From Rhodoferax lithotrophicus (GTDB taxonomy: Bacteria; Pseudomonadota; Gammaproteobacteria; Burkholderiales; Burkholderiaceae_C), in assembly GCF_019973615.1 (NCBI RefSeq), contig NZ_AP024238.1, forward strand, positions 310,001 through 374,000: a stretch of DNA of 64,000 bases. Direction: 5' to 3'. Shown here in pieces: positions 9,549 to 19,462 of the stretch (positions are counted from its first letter, which is position 1; each line of letters begins with the position of its first letter). The notes beneath the pieces were generated by a model, which saw only the letters and a list, made by a program, of their open reading frames with translations, was not told the DNA's origin and ran no database searches. The translations under genes were made by a program, and so were the position numbers.

Positions 9549-10759
9549 CTTTCGTCGCTGTGGGCCAAGCGGTCGTAAATGCTGCGGGCCATGGGCTTGA
9601 AGACGGCCATCACGGCGGGGTCAAAGTGGCTACCGGTATCTTTTTCAAGAATGGTCATGGTGGCCTCAAAGCTCAGGGGCTCTTTGTAGGGGCGTTTCGA
9701 GCACAGGGCATCAAACACGTCCGCGACGGCAAAAATCCGCGCAGACAGCGGGATGGCCTCGCCTTGGAGTTGCTCCGGGTAGCCCTGACCGTTCCATTTT
9801 TCGTGGTGAGAGGCCACCACCGCGTTGGCCCCGTCGAGCCAGCCCATGCCGGTGACGATGCCCTTGCCCTGGTCGACATGGGTGCGCATGACGGCCATTT
9901 CGGCATCATCAAGCTTGCCGGGCTTGAGCAGGATGGCATCCGGGATGCCAATTTTGCCGACATCGTGCAAAAAACTACCGGCTATCAGCGCCTGCATCTC
10001 CGCCCCCTGGATTCCCATCTGTTCGGCCACGTTGGCCGCTATCCAGGCCACGCGGTAATTGTGGGCACCGGTGTCGGAGTCCCGCTTTGCAATGGCGCGG
10101 CCAAGGGCTTCCATCATGGAAATGTGGGAGTCGAGCACTTCACGGGCTTTTTTTTCGTTGTCGTTGGACAGGTGAACCACCACCGGGTACAGCACTGCAC
10201 CGCAGAGTAATGCGGCCAAACCCACCATCAGTGCAGCCGTCCAGGCGCTGGAGAATATCTGGCTTTGTTGCCATTGGGGCATCACCCGCACGCCTTCAAA
10301 ATAGCCGGTGATAGGGCGCGTCAGATCGGTGGCCGAGTCGCGCAGTGGCACAAAAACCCGCAGCGCCCACACGCCGTTGGCGAGTTTGGAGCCGAGGTAA
10401 AAGGCTTCGGTGTAGTTGGGTCGGCCATGGTGTGGCAGTCTGGATTCGATGGCTTTGCCATCCGGGGTGCTGGCTCCGGCGAGTTTGTTGCCTTGCGGGC
10501 CGTAAATTTCCACAATGTCGAACATGCCGCCGCTGATGGTGTGTGCCGCATCATTGGCTTTGGTGGCCGCATCGGGGCCGTCCAGTGCCACTGCGTCATA
10601 GCGGTGCAGCATACGGCCGGACTCTTCAATGCCGAGGGACACGATACTTTGCTCGGCGTTTTCACGGGCCACATACCAGGCGATCGGACTGGCCAAGCAG
10701 GCGAGAAAAAAGCTGACGCTGGCAATACGAATGGCGGTGCGTTTTTGGAAGTTATTCAC
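9491..10759 (-). CDS. HD-GYP domain membrane sensor, probable c-di-GMP phosphodiesterase, 422 aa
   Basis: The protein has two membrane segments (about residues 10-30 and 190-210 of this start) around a periplasmic domain of some 160 residues, perhaps a Cache-type sensor. The C-terminal HD-GYP domain shows the hallmarks HDVGKIGIPD, HHEKWNGQGYPEQLQGEAIP and ADVFDAL, so it probably breaks down cyclic di-GMP. I chose the GTG at 10759 because AAAGAGGTG lies upstream; an ATG at 10798 would add 13 residues but would overlap the 3' end of queA. It follows queA by 28 bp and may be co-transcribed with it. Confidence 0.85.
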   Translation of the reverse strand: MNNFQKRTAIRIASVSFFLACLASPIAWYVARENAEQSIVSLGIEESGRMLHRYDAVALDGPDAATKANDAAHTISGGMFDIVEIYGPQGNKLAGASTPDGKAIESRLPHHGRPNYTEAFYLGSKLANGVWALRVFVPLRDSATDLTRPITGYFEGVRVMPQWQQSQIFSSAWTAALMVGLAALLCGAVLYPVVVHLSNDNEKKAREVLDSHISMMEALGRAIAKRDSDTGAHNYRVAWIAANVAEQMGIQGAEMQALIAGSFLHDVGKIGIPDAILLKPGKLDDAEMAVMRTHVDQGKGIVTGMGWLDGANAVVASHHEKWNGQGYPEQLQGEAIPLSARIFAVADVFDALCSKRPYKEPLSFEATMTILEKDTGSHFDPAVMAVFKPMARSIYDRLAHSDESQTRALLEERVRQHFEYGV

Positions 10760-10787
10760 GGGTACACCTCTTTTCAGCGAATGGACC

Positions 10788-11891
10788 TTAAGCCGCAACC
10801 CCGCTGTGTGCAGTGTGTCGTGTCAGCCACATGGCATCGCCGTAGCTGAAAAATCGGTACTGGTTGTGGATCGCGTGATGGTACAGCGCCATGATGTGCT
10901 CGTACCCGGCAAAAGCGCTGACCAACATCATCAGGCTGGATTTGGGCAGGTGAAAGTTGGTGATCAAGGCATCCACCAGCTGGAACTCAAAACCGGGGGT
11001 GATGAAGATGCGGGTGTCGCCCGTGGTCTGGCCACTCAAAGCCCACGATTCCAGGGTACGTACCGTCGTTGTTCCCACGGCAATCACTCGCCCGCCACGT
11101 GCGCGGCAGTCGGTGATTGCCCTCTGGGTGGCTGGCGGCACTTCATACCATTCGCTGTGCATCTGGTGTTCCGCCAGGTTTTCGGTCTTGACCGGCTGGA
11201 ATGTGCCCGCGCCGACATGCAGCGTCACATGCGCACGCTGCACACCCAGGGCATCGATCCGGGCCAACAGGGCTTCGTCAAAATGCAGCGCCGCCGTGGG
11301 GGCCGCCACCGCGCCGGGGTTTTTGGCAAACACGGTCTGGTAGCGTTGCGCATCTTCCGCGGAGTCGCTGTGGGTGATGTAGGGCGGTAGCGGCACATGG
11401 CCGTGGCGTGCCATGATGGTGAACGGGTCGTCGCCCGCGTCGTTGGACAGCACAAAGCGAAACATCTGCCCCTGTTCATCCGGCCAGCGTCCCAGCAGGG
11501 TGGCGCTCAGGTGGTCATGGCTGCCGGGGGTGCCGACCAGGCTGACGGTGGTGCCGACCTCGGGTTTTTTGCTTACCCGCATGTGGGCGGCCACCTGGTT
11601 GCCACCCAGCACACGCTCAATCAAGAGTTCAAGCTTGCCGCCGGTGGGTTTTTCGCCAAACAGGCGGGCGTTCATGACCCGGGTATCGTTGAACACCATC
11701 AGGTCACCCGCTTGCAACTGCGCGGGCAGATCCCGAAAAATGCGGTCTACCGGCGTGCGGCCGGTGCCGTCGAGCAGGCGTGAGGCGCTGCGCTCGGGGG
11801 CCGGGTGCTGGGCAATCAGCTCGGGCGGCAAGACAAAATCAAAATCGCTGAGGGTCAAGGTGCGCGTGGCGCTGGAGGCTGTGGTGTGCAT
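10788..11891 (-). CDS. queA: S-adenosylmethionine:tRNA ribosyltransferase-isomerase, 367 aa
   Basis: QueA transfers and rearranges the ribosyl part of SAM onto preQ1-modified tRNA to give epoxyqueuosine. Features: the N-terminal [47 protein letters not shown] segment ([28 protein letters not shown], quoted in part as [11 protein letters not shown]) and the C-terminal [19 protein letters not shown]. The start at 11891 ([17 protein letters not shown]) is preferred because the sequence upstream does not look coding. It functions with tgt at 6098-7303. Confidence 0.94.
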   Translation of the reverse strand: MHTTASSATRTLTLSDFDFVLPPELIAQHPAPERSASRLLDGTGRTPVDRIFRDLPAQLQAGDLMVFNDTRVMNARLFGEKPTGGKLELLIERVLGGNQVAAHMRVSKKPEVGTTVSLVGTPGSHDHLSATLLGRWPDEQGQMFRFVLSNDAGDDPFTIMARHGHVPLPPYITHSDSAEDAQRYQTVFAKNPGAVAAPTAALHFDEALLARIDALGVQRAHVTLHVGAGTFQPVKTENLAEHQMHSEWYEVPPATQRAITDCRARGGRVIAVGTTTVRTLESWALSGQTTGDTRIFITPGFEFQLVDALITNFHLPKSSLMMLVSAFAGYEHIMALYHHAIHNQYRFFSYGDAMWLTRHTAHSGVAA

Positions 11892-12079
11892 ACTGCTTGA
11901 GGGGCGGACAGGCCCCGTGCCAAGTGAAAAGGGATTGGCATTGTCGCAGGCGCACTCAGGTACCTGCCTGCTTGGGAGATGCCTTGTTGTCCTTACCCGA
12001 CTGTGTTCGCCAGCGCACATGAAAAAAGGAGGGAAAAGCGCTATAACGGAACGCTCTCAACTTCTCATAAGGAATCATC

Positions 12080-12736
12080 ATGACAACTTTAACCACATGC
12101 AACCGTCCTTTGATCGTCGGCCTGAGCGCCATCGTGTTACTGGTCAGCGGCTGTGCCGAGATGAATGACACACAACGTGGTACCGCCATGGGGGCGGGTT
12201 TGGGCGCGCTGGCGGGCGCGGTGATTGGTGATAGTGGCAAATCTGCCGCCATTGGTGCCGGCGTGGGGGCGCTGGGTGGCTACATCTGGTCGAACCAGAT
12301 GGCGAAGAAAAAAGCCGCCATGGAGCAGGCCACGGCGGGCACCGGTGTGGCCGTGACACAAACCGCCGATAACCAGCTCAAGCTCAATATTCCGAGCGAC
12401 ATTTCGTTTGACACGGGCCGTGCCAACATCAAGCCCAATCTGCACCCCATCCTGGACCAGTTTGCCCAGGGCCTGAGCGGCCAGCCCAACACGGAGGTGC
12501 GTATCGTCGGTCACACCGACAGCACGGGCACGGATGCCATCAACAACCCCTTGTCGGTGAACCGGGCGGCCAGTGCGCGTGATTATTTAGTGTCGCGCGG
12601 TGTGGATTCCCGCCGCATTCAGATTGATGGCCGGGGTTCCTACGAACCGATTGCAGACAACAGCAGCGATTCTGGACGCGCCAGAAACCGCCGCATCGAG
12701 ATATTCCTGGCCGAGCGGGCTGTAGCCGTACGTTGA
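12080..12736 (+). CDS. OmpA-family lipoprotein with glycine-zipper region, 218 aa
   Basis: The N-terminal signal peptide ends in a lipobox (LLVSGC, Cys25), so the protein is likely a lipoprotein. Residues about 36-68 are a glycine-zipper segment (GAGLGALAGAVIGD...GAGVGALGGYIW) that can insert in a membrane. The C-terminal OmpA domain (from about residue 95) has the peptidoglycan-binding pattern VGHTDSTGTDAINNPLSVNRA...GRGSYEP...RNRRIEI. It probably anchors the outer membrane to peptidoglycan. AAGGAA precedes the ATG. Convergent with the iron ABC operon. Confidence 0.9.
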   Translation: MTTLTTCNRPLIVGLSAIVLLVSGCAEMNDTQRGTAMGAGLGALAGAVIGDSGKSAAIGAGVGALGGYIWSNQMAKKKAAMEQATAGTGVAVTQTADNQLKLNIPSDISFDTGRANIKPNLHPILDQFAQGLSGQPNTEVRIVGHTDSTGTDAINNPLSVNRAASARDYLVSRGVDSRRIQIDGRGSYEPIADNSSDSGRARNRRIEIFLAERAVAVR

Positions 12737-12772
12737 GCCCTACACGGGTTTTCTGGGCTTGGTTTGATGCAT

Positions 12773-12828
12773 AAATGGGCCTGTAGCGCTTGTTAAATAA
12801 GCGTAGGGTGCTCTTGTTTTGATAATGA
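12773..12828. repeat. Copy of the AT-rich palindromic repeat
   Basis: AAATGGGCCTGTAGCGCTTG followed by TTAAATAAGCGTAGGG. The centre AGCGCTTGTT-A-AATAAGCGT is an almost perfect palindrome. It is intergenic, after the OmpA-family gene. Compare with 53443-53496, which is very similar. Confidence 0.7.
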
Positions 12829-12856
12829 AGTTTGCCATGTCACCCATCCAATGGCA

Positions 12857-12896
12857 CCCCTCATCCTGTGTGGTTTTTAAACCATGGTGTGAGGGG
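12857..12896. terminator. Hairpin between convergent genes, probable terminator
   Basis: A two-part stem: CCCCTCA (12857-12863) pairs with TGAGGGG (12890-12896), and inside it TGGTTT (12871-12876) pairs with AAACCA (12879-12884). It lies between the convergent OmpA-family and fbpC genes and may end transcription from both sides. There is no long T-run, only TCTTTTC on the plus side. Confidence 0.5.
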
Positions 12897-12927
12897 ACTC
12901 TTTTCTAAGAGAGAACAGTGCTTATGC

Positions 12928-13989
12928 CTACCGAAACACCACCACGTGGTCAGCGGCCAGCTTGATCCCAATCCTTTCGCCGATGGCGTGGTTATGGTGC
13001 GAGGGCACCAAAGACAGGGCGCGCTGACCACTGGGTAATTTAAGGGTGTAGAGAAACTCGGCACCCCGAAAGGCCTTGTTCTCCACCTCGGCCTGTAGCG
13101 GGCTGTCATCATCGTGGACGATATCATCAGGACGCAGCAACACATCCACATGGCAGTCTCGCGCGCAGTCATGACAACCTTGCGGGTTGCAATCCAGTGG
13201 AATGGAGCCGTCAAGCTCCCCCAACTCGGTTCTCACCTGGTGGGCATTGATGACCTGCCCCGTCAGCAGCGTCCCCTGGCCCACAAAGTCGGCCACAAAA
13301 CGGTTGGCAGGCTTGTGGTACAGGTTGTAGGGCGTGTCCCACTGCTGGATGCGTCCTTGGTGCATGACCCCCACCCAGTCGGCCAGTGAAAACGCTTCGT
13401 TCTGATCATGGGTGACGATCAGCGCGGTGGTGGCCTCCCGCTTCAGGATATTGCGTACCTCAATCGACAGGCGTTCACGCAACTCCACATCCAGGTTGGA
13501 GAACGGCTCGTCCATCAAGATCAGCCGCGGGCGTGGAGCCAACGCCCGCGCCAGCGCCACCCGTTGCTGCTGCCCCCCCGAGAGCTGGTGTGGGAACTGG
13601 TGGGCGTGCTGTTCCAGACCCACCAGCTGCAGCAATTCGGTCACACGAGCCTGGTTGGACTGGCTGGAGCCTTTGTGCAGGCCAAAGCTGATATTTTGGG
13701 TCACCGTCAAATGCGGAAACAGTGCGTAATCCTGAAACACCATGCCCACCCGGCGTTTTTCGGCCGCTTGCATGACACCGGGACGGCTGACCACCTCTGC
13801 GTCGATGCGAATTTCACCGCTCTGGATCGGCTCAAAGCCCGAGATACAGCGCAGCGCGGTTGTCTTGCCGCAACCAGAGGGTCCTAGCAAGCAGCCAATC
13901 TCGCCACTGGCCAGGGTAAAGCTCAGGTCAGCAATGATTTGTCGCGTGCCATACGACTGTGAGACGGCATCAAGAAGCAGTTCAGCCAT
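12928..13989 (-). CDS. fbpC: Fe(III) ABC importer, ATP-binding protein, 353 aa
   Basis: The ATPase subunit of an iron importer of the FbpABC/AfuABC type. Walker A (GPSGCGKTT, residues 36-44), the signature LSGGQQQR and Walker B (RLILMDEPFSN) are all present, followed by a C-terminal regulatory (TOBE-like) domain. It is the last gene of the three-gene operon and starts four bases after the permease stop codon. The symbol is by analogy with FbpC; a related importer for another metal or for an organic anion is less likely because the binding protein has an iron-type tyrosine pair. Confidence 0.88.
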   Translation of the reverse strand: MAELLLDAVSQSYGTRQIIADLSFTLASGEIGCLLGPSGCGKTTALRCISGFEPIQSGEIRIDAEVVSRPGVMQAAEKRRVGMVFQDYALFPHLTVTQNISFGLHKGSSQSNQARVTELLQLVGLEQHAHQFPHQLSGGQQQRVALARALAPRPRLILMDEPFSNLDVELRERLSIEVRNILKREATTALIVTHDQNEAFSLADWVGVMHQGRIQQWDTPYNLYHKPANRFVADFVGQGTLLTGQVINAHQVRTELGELDGSIPLDCNPQGCHDCARDCHVDVLLRPDDIVHDDDSPLQAEVENKAFRGAEFLYTLKLPSGQRALSLVPSHHNHAIGERIGIKLAADHVVVFR

Positions 13990-13992
13990 AAA

Positions 13993-15663
13993 TCAGGTTC
14001 GTGATGGTCTGGGAGACCAGGTCAAAAGAATCACCGGAATGATGCCGGTCAGCACAATGGCGAGTGACGGTAACGCAGCGCGTGCCCATTCACCCTCAGA
14101 GGTCATCTCGAACACCCTGACCGCGAGGGTGTCCCAGCCAAAGGGCCGGGTCATCAGGGTGATCGGCATCTCTTTCATGATGTCCACAAACACCAGCACA
14201 GCCGCCGTGCGCAGGCTGGTGCGCAACATGGGCAGGTGCACCCGTGTCAACAGGCCGGAAGTGCTGGTGCCCAGGCTGCGAGCCGCTTCGTCCACATTGC
14301 GGGTGATACGGTGTAAACCACTGTCGATGGGGCCAAAACCCACCGCCAGGAATCGCACCAGATACGCCAACAACATCACCAGCAAGGTGCCTTTGAGGAT
14401 TCCGGTGCCCTGGAATCCAAACCAGCTGCGGGTGGTGTCGATCAACCAGTTGTCCAGCGTAGCCACGGGGATAAATAGCCCGACCGCCAGCACCGCACCG
14501 GGAAAGGCATAACCCAGCGTGGCCAGTCGCTGGGTCCATGCCATGAAGCTTCCGGGGCGATGCCTGCCTGCATAAGCCAGCAGTAACCCCACGGCCACCA
14601 CCATCAGCGCCCCCATGCCGGCCAGCAACACCGAATGCCAGGCAAAGGCCCAGTAGCGTGCGTCAAGGTCTTGCAGGATGACTTCGCGTGTCCACAGCAC
14701 CAGCTGTGTAACCGGAATCAAGAACGCCAGCAACAACACCGTCACTGCGTAGGCAAACGCCAGCCAGGCCAGGCCGGGGGTGAGTGAAATACGACGCGAT
14801 GCTGCGCTACGCCCAACCGTGCTGTAGCGCATCTGGGCGCGGGAGCGCTGCTCAAAGACCACCACCAGCAGCACAAACAGAATCAGGATGGATGCCAGTT
14901 GCGCGGCTGCTGGCAGCGAAAACAGGCTGTACCAGGCCTTGTAGATGGCGGTGGTGAAGGTGTCGTAGTTGAAGACGGCCATGGTGCCAAAGTCGGCCAG
15001 TGTCTCCATCAGCGCCAGCATCACCCCCGCGGCAATCCATGGCCGGGCCATGGGCAGAGCGACTCTGACAAAACCTTGCCTGCGTGACAACCCGAGTGAC
15101 TGGGCCGCCTCCAGCGCAATCGCCCCCTGCGTGGCAAAGGCGTTTTTGGCAATCAGGTAAACATAGGGATACAGCGCCAATGACATGACCCCAATGACCC
15201 CACCACGCGAGCGAATGTCGGGCAAGCCGGTCACGCCCCAGCCCTGGCGCAGCCAGCTCTGCAAGGGGCCGCTGAAGTCCAGCAGGTCAATCGCCACAAA
15301 CGCCGTCACATAGGCCGGCAAAGCCAGCGGCAGCAGCAAAGCCCAATCCAGCCAGCGCCGCCCGGGAAAGTCACACATGGCCACCAGCCAGGCCAGCGAA
15401 ACCCCCAGCACGCTGACACCCAAGGCGACTCCCAGAATCAGCCAGACTGTATTGAGGATCAGCTCAGGCAAGACAAACTGGGTCAGATGCGCCAGGAGGT
15501 CACGATTGATTTCAGCAAACGAAGAAAAGCTGACCAGCACCGGCACCAAGACCAGTGCCGCCACCAGCGTTGCAAACAAGCCCCAGCCATCAAGCCGAAA
15601 ACCGGCGCTAGTTATGACACCGGGTTCGGGTGATGGACGCTGGGGGAGGGTGTGATCAGTCAA
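13993..15663 (-). CDS. fbpB: Fe(III) ABC importer, fused permease, 556 aa
   Basis: A double-length inner-membrane permease with about twelve hydrophobic segments, made of two homologous halves as in FbpB. Each half carries an EAA-like loop (EAAQSLGLSRRQGFVRVALPMA and DEAARSLGTSTSGLLTRVHLPM, the latter with the G at the expected place) that contacts the ATPase. It sits between the binding-protein gene (21 bp upstream) and the ATPase gene (3 bp downstream), so the three are surely one transcript. Confidence 0.88.
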   Translation of the reverse strand: MTDHTLPQRPSPEPGVITSAGFRLDGWGLFATLVAALVLVPVLVSFSSFAEINRDLLAHLTQFVLPELILNTVWLILGVALGVSVLGVSLAWLVAMCDFPGRRWLDWALLLPLALPAYVTAFVAIDLLDFSGPLQSWLRQGWGVTGLPDIRSRGGVIGVMSLALYPYVYLIAKNAFATQGAIALEAAQSLGLSRRQGFVRVALPMARPWIAAGVMLALMETLADFGTMAVFNYDTFTTAIYKAWYSLFSLPAAAQLASILILFVLLVVVFEQRSRAQMRYSTVGRSAASRRISLTPGLAWLAFAYAVTVLLLAFLIPVTQLVLWTREVILQDLDARYWAFAWHSVLLAGMGALMVVAVGLLLAYAGRHRPGSFMAWTQRLATLGYAFPGAVLAVGLFIPVATLDNWLIDTTRSWFGFQGTGILKGTLLVMLLAYLVRFLAVGFGPIDSGLHRITRNVDEAARSLGTSTSGLLTRVHLPMLRTSLRTAAVLVFVDIMKEMPITLMTRPFGWDTLAVRVFEMTSEGEWARAALPSLAIVLTGIIPVILLTWSPRPSRT

Positions 15664-15684
15664 GCTGCAGTTTCACGGTTGGGT

Positions 15685-16692
15685 TTATTTGTATCCCACG
15701 CGATCCATCAGCTTGACCGCTTGTGCTTGCAGGCTGCCGGCTTCTTTCACATTGATCAGGTTTTGTTTGAAGCTGCCCCAGGCGGCCACCGTCTGGTCAG
15801 GCTTGACCTTGGGATTGACCGGATATTCCAGATTGTTGTCCGCAAACAGGTTTTGTGCCTTGTCCGATGACAGCCACTCCAGCAGTTTTTGCGCCCCGGC
15901 CGGATTTTTGGCGTGGTGGGTGACACCGGCACCCGACACATTCACATGTACACCCGCATCTTTGTTTGCCTGATTCTGGTTTGGCCAGAAAATGGCAACG
16001 GGAAGATTCGGGCTTTTTTCCATCAGACGTCCGAAGTAATAGGTGTTGACCAAGGTCACATCACATTGGCCATTGGCCACCGCTTCAATGGCTTTGGTGT
16101 CATCGGGGAAAGGTGCAGTCGCCAGGTTGCTGACCCAGCCTTTGACGATGGACTGAGCCTTGGGCTCGCCATGTTCGGTGATCATCATCGCCACCAGGCT
16201 TTGGTTGTAGACCTTTTTGGATGTACGCAGGCATAAACGTCCTTTCCATTTGGGGTCAGCCAGATCCTCGTAAGTGGACAAGTCGGCAGGCTTCACTTTG
16301 GTGGTGTTGTAGACCAGCGTACGCGCACGGACCGACAGGCCAAACCATTCGTTACCAGGGTCACGCAGATGGGGGGGCACGTTTTCTTGCAGCGTTTTCG
16401 ACTGGATGGGGCGCAGCAGGCCCTCGTGGGCAGCCTGCCACAAGTTGCCTGCATCCACCGTCAGCAGTATGTCGGCCGGTGTGTTCTGGCCTTCGGCTTT
16501 CAGCCGCTCCATCAGGGGACCTTCACCACCTGTGATGAACTTGATCTGTACACCGGTGTCGCGGGTGTAGGTATCAAACAGCGGCTTGATGAGCTGCTCG
16601 TTGCGGGCGGAATACACCACCACTTCTTCGGCAAGGGCACTCAGGGCTGGGGTTGCAAGCGCCACGGCGCAGATCAAGGAAAGAAGTTTCAT
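15685..16692 (-). CDS. fbpA: Periplasmic Fe(III)-binding protein of the ABC importer, 335 aa
   Basis: A solute-binding protein of the FbpA/FutA type. Residues 1-21 are a signal peptide ([16 protein letters not shown]). The mature protein begins [17 protein letters not shown], and the tyrosine pair that binds ferric ion in this family is visible in NTYYFGRL (about residue 216-217). It is the first gene of the importer operon, and the two Fur-box-like palindromes at 16745-16819 lie upstream. Function is therefore ferric iron capture in the periplasm, derepressed in low iron (inference from family and sites). Confidence 0.9.
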   Translation of the reverse strand: MKLLSLICAVALATPALSALAEEVVVYSARNEQLIKPLFDTYTRDTGVQIKFITGGEGPLMERLKAEGQNTPADILLTVDAGNLWQAAHEGLLRPIQSKTLQENVPPHLRDPGNEWFGLSVRARTLVYNTTKVKPADLSTYEDLADPKWKGRLCLRTSKKVYNQSLVAMMITEHGEPKAQSIVKGWVSNLATAPFPDDTKAIEAVANGQCDVTLVNTYYFGRLMEKSPNLPVAIFWPNQNQANKDAGVHVNVSGAGVTHHAKNPAGAQKLLEWLSSDKAQNLFADNNLEYPVNPKVKPDQTVAAWGSFKQNLINVKEAGSLQAQAVKLMDRVGYK

Positions 16693-16744
16693 GCGGTGTG
16701 ATCCTGTAGGAAAAAAAGAATTTAAGCTCGATTTATCACGTCAT

Positions 16745-16765
16745 GAATGATAGGAGTTCTCATTC
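16745..16765. promoter_or_regulatory. Fur-box-like palindrome 1 (iron importer promoter)
   Basis: GAATGATAG and TTCTCATTC flank GAG; the outer six bases (GAATGA / TCATTC) are exact inverted copies. It resembles the Fur consensus of inverted GATAAT/ATTATC units. It lies 53 bp before the fbpA start codon. Confidence 0.55.
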
Positions 16766-16798
16766 ATTGTGGGCGGAGTATCGCATGAATTACCCGAC

Positions 16799-16819
16799 AA
16801 ATAAGAACTATTCTCATTT
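16799..16819. promoter_or_regulatory. Fur-box-like palindrome 2 (iron importer promoter)
   Basis: AAATAAGAA and TTCTCATTT flank CTA; eight of nine positions pair. This is a good match to the AT-rich inverted Fur box. It lies between fbpA (minus strand) and recG (plus strand), 107 bp from fbpA and 74 bp from recG, so recG could also be affected. Confidence 0.6.
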
Positions 16820-16892
16820 TGTTGAATGCGAAAGTTGAGCATTCACCAACTCCTTTGGACTCGGTCAGCTACAAACTGTGCAAAATCAGCCC

Positions 16893-19088
16893 ATGTCACC
16901 GCCGCTTGCCCAACCCTCTTGCCCACCCCTAGCCAAGGCCTTGACCGGTCCGCAAAAAGCCCTGCGCAAGCTCGGTCTTCACCGCGCCATTGATCTGGCA
17001 CTGCACCTGCCGTTGCGTTATGAGGATGAAACCCGGCTGGTCAAACTGCGTGAGGTGCGCGAAGGTGATGTGGCCCAGGTGGAAGGCCGGGTGACCCATG
17101 CCGAGATCAAACTCAGTGGACATCGCCAGCTGCTGGTGACGCTGGACGACGGTACCGGCACCTGTTTGCTGCGTTTTTTCACCTTTTACCCCTCCATGCA
17201 AAAGGCGCTGGCTGTCGGCAGCCCGGTGCGGGTACGCGGGGAAATTCGTGGTGGTTTTGCCGGGTTGACCATGATGCACCCGGTGGTCAAACCGGCAGGC
17301 GGTGTTTTGGCCACGGCCCTCACGCCGGTTTATCCCACCGTGGCGGGCTTGTCGCAAAGCTATTTGCGCCGTGCGATTCAGGCAGGGTTGGAGCGGGCGG
17401 CCCTGTCAGACACCGTACCTGCCGAATATTTACAAGAAATTGGCCTGCAGTCCTTATGGAATATGCGCAAGGCGCTCTCATTTCTGCATCATCCGGCACC
17501 CGATGTGTCACTCGCTGCATTACAAGATCACAGTCACCCGGCCTGGCAGCGGCTGAAGGCTGAGGAATTGCTGGCGCAGCAACTCTCGCAACTGCAGTCG
17601 CGCCGCGAGCGCGCCCGGCTGCGGGCACCCGTGTTGGCGGGTCAGCCGGGTCAACGGCCACGCCAGCCTGAGCCGATGGCAGAACGGCCCGCAGCCGGGC
17701 CGGTGGCCGATCACACCGCGGTTGGTGAAGACCTTGTTGCCGCCGCCGCGCCCCTGATGGCGCAGACCTTGTATGCGCGCCTGCTGGCGGCCCTGCCGTT
17801 TCAACTGACGGCTGCCCAGACGCGGGTGGTGGCCGAGATCACCCAGGACATCGCCCGCCCCGTGCCCATGCACCGCCTGTTGCAGGGTGACGTGGGTGCG
17901 GGCAAAACCGTGGTGGCGGCGCTGGCGGCGGTGGCGTGTATCGATGCCGGTTGGCAATGTGCGCTGATGGCCCCGACTGAGATTCTGGCCACCCAGCACT
18001 TTGCCAAACTGGTCGGCTGGCTGCACCCGCTGGGCATCACCGTGGCCTGGCTCACCGGCAGCCAAAAGGCCAAGGAGCGGCGCGAAATGCTGGCGCTGAT
18101 CGCCAGCGGCCAGGCGCAACTGGTAGTGGGCACCCACGCGCTGATTCAGGACAAGGTGCAGTTCAAAAACCTGGCGCTGGCCGTGATCGACGAGCAGCAC
18201 CGCTTTGGCGTGGCGCAGCGGCTGGCTTTGCGCAGCAAGCTGGTGGATGAGCTGGAGCCGCACCTGTTGATGATGACCGCCACCCCGATTCCGCGCACGC
18301 TGGCGATGAGCTACTACGCTGATCTGGACGTCTCCACCATCGACGAGCTGCCGCCGGGGCGCACCCCCATCATCACCAAGGTGGTCAACGATGCGCGCCG
18401 GGACGAGGTGATTGCCCGCATCCGTGGGCAAATTGAGCAGGGCCGACAAATCTACTGGGTTTGCCCCTTGATTGAAGAAAGCGAGGCGCTCGACTTGACC
18501 AACGCCACCGAAACCCACGCCCAGCTCAGCGAAGCCTTGCCCGGTGTGATGGTTGGCTTGCTGCATTCACGTATGCCGGTGCCGGAGAAAAAAGCCGTGA
18601 TGAGCCTGTTCACCACCGGCCAGATGGGTGTGCTGGTCAGCACCACGGTGATTGAGGTTGGGGTGGACGTGCCCAATGCCTCGCTGATGGTGATCGAACA
18701 CGCCGAGCGCTTTGGCCTGAGCCAGTTGCACCAGTTGCGTGGCCGGGTTGGGCGCGGTGCGGCGGCCTCGGCCTGTGTGCTGCTGTATTCCACCGGGGAT
18801 GCACCGCGCCTGAGTGAGACGGCACGCGAGCGGCTCAAGGCCATGGCGGAGACCAACGACGGCTTCGAGATTGCCCGGCGCGACCTGGAAATTCGTGGCC
18901 CTGGCGAGTTCATGGGTGCGCGCCAGTCGGGCGATGCCATGCTGCGTTTTGCTGACGTGAATGAGGATGCCCACCTGCTCGACTGGGCCCGCCGCCTGGC
19001 CCCGCAGATGCTGGATCAGCACCCGGCGCTGGCCGAGCAGCATGTGCTGCGCTGGCTGGGCGGCAAGGCGGAGTTTTTGAAGGCTTGA
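16893..19088 (+). CDS. recG: ATP-dependent DNA helicase RecG, 731 aa
   Basis: RecG regresses stalled replication forks and moves Holliday junctions. An N-terminal wedge (OB-fold) domain (about residues 60-150) is followed by superfamily 2 helicase motifs: motif I GDVGAGKTVVAALA, motif II DEQH (VIDEQHRFGV), motif III TATPIPRT, and motif VI QLRGRVGRG. Compared with shorter RecG proteins there is a Pro/Ala/Arg-rich insert around residues 240-285. The ATG at 16893 is used; a GTG at 16878 would add five residues, and neither has a clear ribosome-binding site. Confidence 0.95.
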   Translation: MSPPLAQPSCPPLAKALTGPQKALRKLGLHRAIDLALHLPLRYEDETRLVKLREVREGDVAQVEGRVTHAEIKLSGHRQLLVTLDDGTGTCLLRFFTFYPSMQKALAVGSPVRVRGEIRGGFAGLTMMHPVVKPAGGVLATALTPVYPTVAGLSQSYLRRAIQAGLERAALSDTVPAEYLQEIGLQSLWNMRKALSFLHHPAPDVSLAALQDHSHPAWQRLKAEELLAQQLSQLQSRRERARLRAPVLAGQPGQRPRQPEPMAERPAAGPVADHTAVGEDLVAAAAPLMAQTLYARLLAALPFQLTAAQTRVVAEITQDIARPVPMHRLLQGDVGAGKTVVAALAAVACIDAGWQCALMAPTEILATQHFAKLVGWLHPLGITVAWLTGSQKAKERREMLALIASGQAQLVVGTHALIQDKVQFKNLALAVIDEQHRFGVAQRLALRSKLVDELEPHLLMMTATPIPRTLAMSYYADLDVSTIDELPPGRTPIITKVVNDARRDEVIARIRGQIEQGRQIYWVCPLIEESEALDLTNATETHAQLSEALPGVMVGLLHSRMPVPEKKAVMSLFTTGQMGVLVSTTVIEVGVDVPNASLMVIEHAERFGLSQLHQLRGRVGRGAAASACVLLYSTGDAPRLSETARERLKAMAETNDGFEIARRDLEIRGPGEFMGARQSGDAMLRFADVNEDAHLLDWARRLAPQMLDQHPALAEQHVLRWLGGKAEFLKA

Positions 19089-19133
19089 GGGTTTGATGGC
19101 TCAGCCTTACCTCGGTCAGGCATCCATGCGCGT

Positions 19134-19451
19134 ATGCTCAAGCCCACCATGCCCCGCTTGACTCAAGCCCCCAACCTCGCCATCGCCACCTTGTGGGCCG
19201 ATGCGCTCAAGGGTGAAGGTATTGCCACCAGCGTGCAGCGCCAGTACCTGAGCAGCGTGGCCGGTGAGCTGCCGCCCGACCAGTGCCTGCCCGAGGTGTG
19301 GATTCAGGACGCGGCGCAGGAGGTGCGGGCGCGTGAACTGCTGTACCAGCTGCAACATGTGCCGCAGCGGCGCTGGCGTTGCAGTTGTGGCGAACTGGTC
19401 GAAGGTGGCTTTGAGCAATGCTGGGCCTGCGCCGCCTGGATGCCGCGCTAA
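19134..19451 (+). CDS. DUF2007-like protein with C-terminal zinc ribbon, 105 aa
   Basis: The first 70 residues resemble the DUF2007 family (LWADALKGEGIATSVQRQYL, then GELPPDQCLPEVWI and ARELLYQL), once called putative signal-transducing proteins; their role is unknown. The C-terminus has a CSCG...CWAC pair that could bind zinc. An ATG at 19149 (MPRLTQ) is an equally likely start. It follows recG by 45 bp on the same strand. Confidence 0.75.
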   Translation: MLKPTMPRLTQAPNLAIATLWADALKGEGIATSVQRQYLSSVAGELPPDQCLPEVWIQDAAQEVRARELLYQLQHVPQRRWRCSCGELVEGGFEQCWACAAWMPR

Positions 19452-19462
19452 GCCATCGCGGT

